NCBI GenBank assembly: GCA_913060845.1
Contig: CAJXVF010000197.1
Location: 1 to 5,661 of the forward strand
DNA length: 5,661 nt
Reading direction: 5' to 3'
DNA from: an uncultured Alphaproteobacteria bacterium
GTDB lineage: Bacteria > Pseudomonadota > Alphaproteobacteria > Bin95
The position numbers and the translations under genes are program-made. Positions 5,624 through 5,661 of the stretch are shown here, piece after piece. How positions within the stretch are numbered: position 1 is the stretch's first letter; each line of letters starts with the position of its first letter. Under the pieces are notes generated by a model, which was not told the origin of the DNA, did not search any database, and saw only the letters and a program-made list of their open reading frames with translations.

Positions 5624-5661
5624 CTGTCTCTTATACACATCTGACGCTGCCGACGAATAGA
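5624..5661 (-). other. Untrimmed Nextera P5/i5 adapter (artefact)
   Basis: Adapter sequence at the right edge. Bases 5624-5642 are the reverse complement of the 19-base Tn5 mosaic end (CTGTCTCTTATACACATCT). Bases 5643-5656 (GACGCTGCCGACGA) are the reverse complement of the Nextera Read 1 adapter. The last five bases (ATAGA) fit the start of an i5 index; of those I remember, S502 (CTCTCTAT) fits. The genomic sequence ends at 5623. Confidence 0.98.

Overview
This is a 5.66 kb contig from a bacterium, moderately GC-rich by eye. It is densely coding, with Shine-Dalgarno-led genes, one TTG start and intergenic gaps of 13-18 bases inside operons. The protein set (isomerase-type crotonase, ABM-domain protein, QorA-like reductase, TauD/TfdA dioxygenase, membrane di-iron hydroxylase, two SDRs) is typical of lipid- or xenobiotic-degrading Proteobacteria. 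I lean towards an alphaproteobacterium such as a sphingomonad, but this is only an impression from protein style. No RNA gene, CRISPR array, insertion sequence or phage gene is visible. Both ends are not biological: bases 1-47 and 5624-5661 are Illumina Nextera adapter sequence, so the genuine DNA is 48-5623.

Layout. Bases 48-212 hold no supportable gene and probably carry the promoter and leader of a plus-strand pair: an enoyl-CoA isomerase/hydratase-family protein (213-929) and a 104-residue ABM-domain protein (943-1257). These run head-on into a tight minus-strand operon of three genes, read in the order membrane sterol desaturase/fatty acid hydroxylase-family protein (4326-3307), Fe(II)/2-oxoglutarate dioxygenase (3288-2242), and zinc-free NADPH:quinone oxidoreductase-like protein (2228-1254). 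A 125-base divergent intergenic region (4327-4451) separates that operon from a plus-strand short-chain dehydrogenase (4452-5171) that carries an in-frame TAA at codon 58. The last gene is a second SDR on the minus strand (5623-5168), missing its N-terminus at the contig edge.

How the genes may work together. Two different oxygenases (membrane di-iron and soluble Fe/2OG), two alcohol/ketone dehydrogenases, an MDR-family reductase and a crotonase-fold isomerase fit a peripheral catabolic or lipid-modifying route: hydroxylate, oxidise, then feed a CoA-linked beta-oxidation-like path. The substrate cannot be read from the sequence.

The most notable observations are the nonsense codon in an otherwise intact SDR; two convergent gene pairs whose stop codons overlap by exactly four bases, one of them in the loop of a perfect 7-bp hairpin; the loss of one of the two hydratase glutamates in the crotonase; and adapter sequence that would add a false 'MYKRQ' N-terminus to the last protein.
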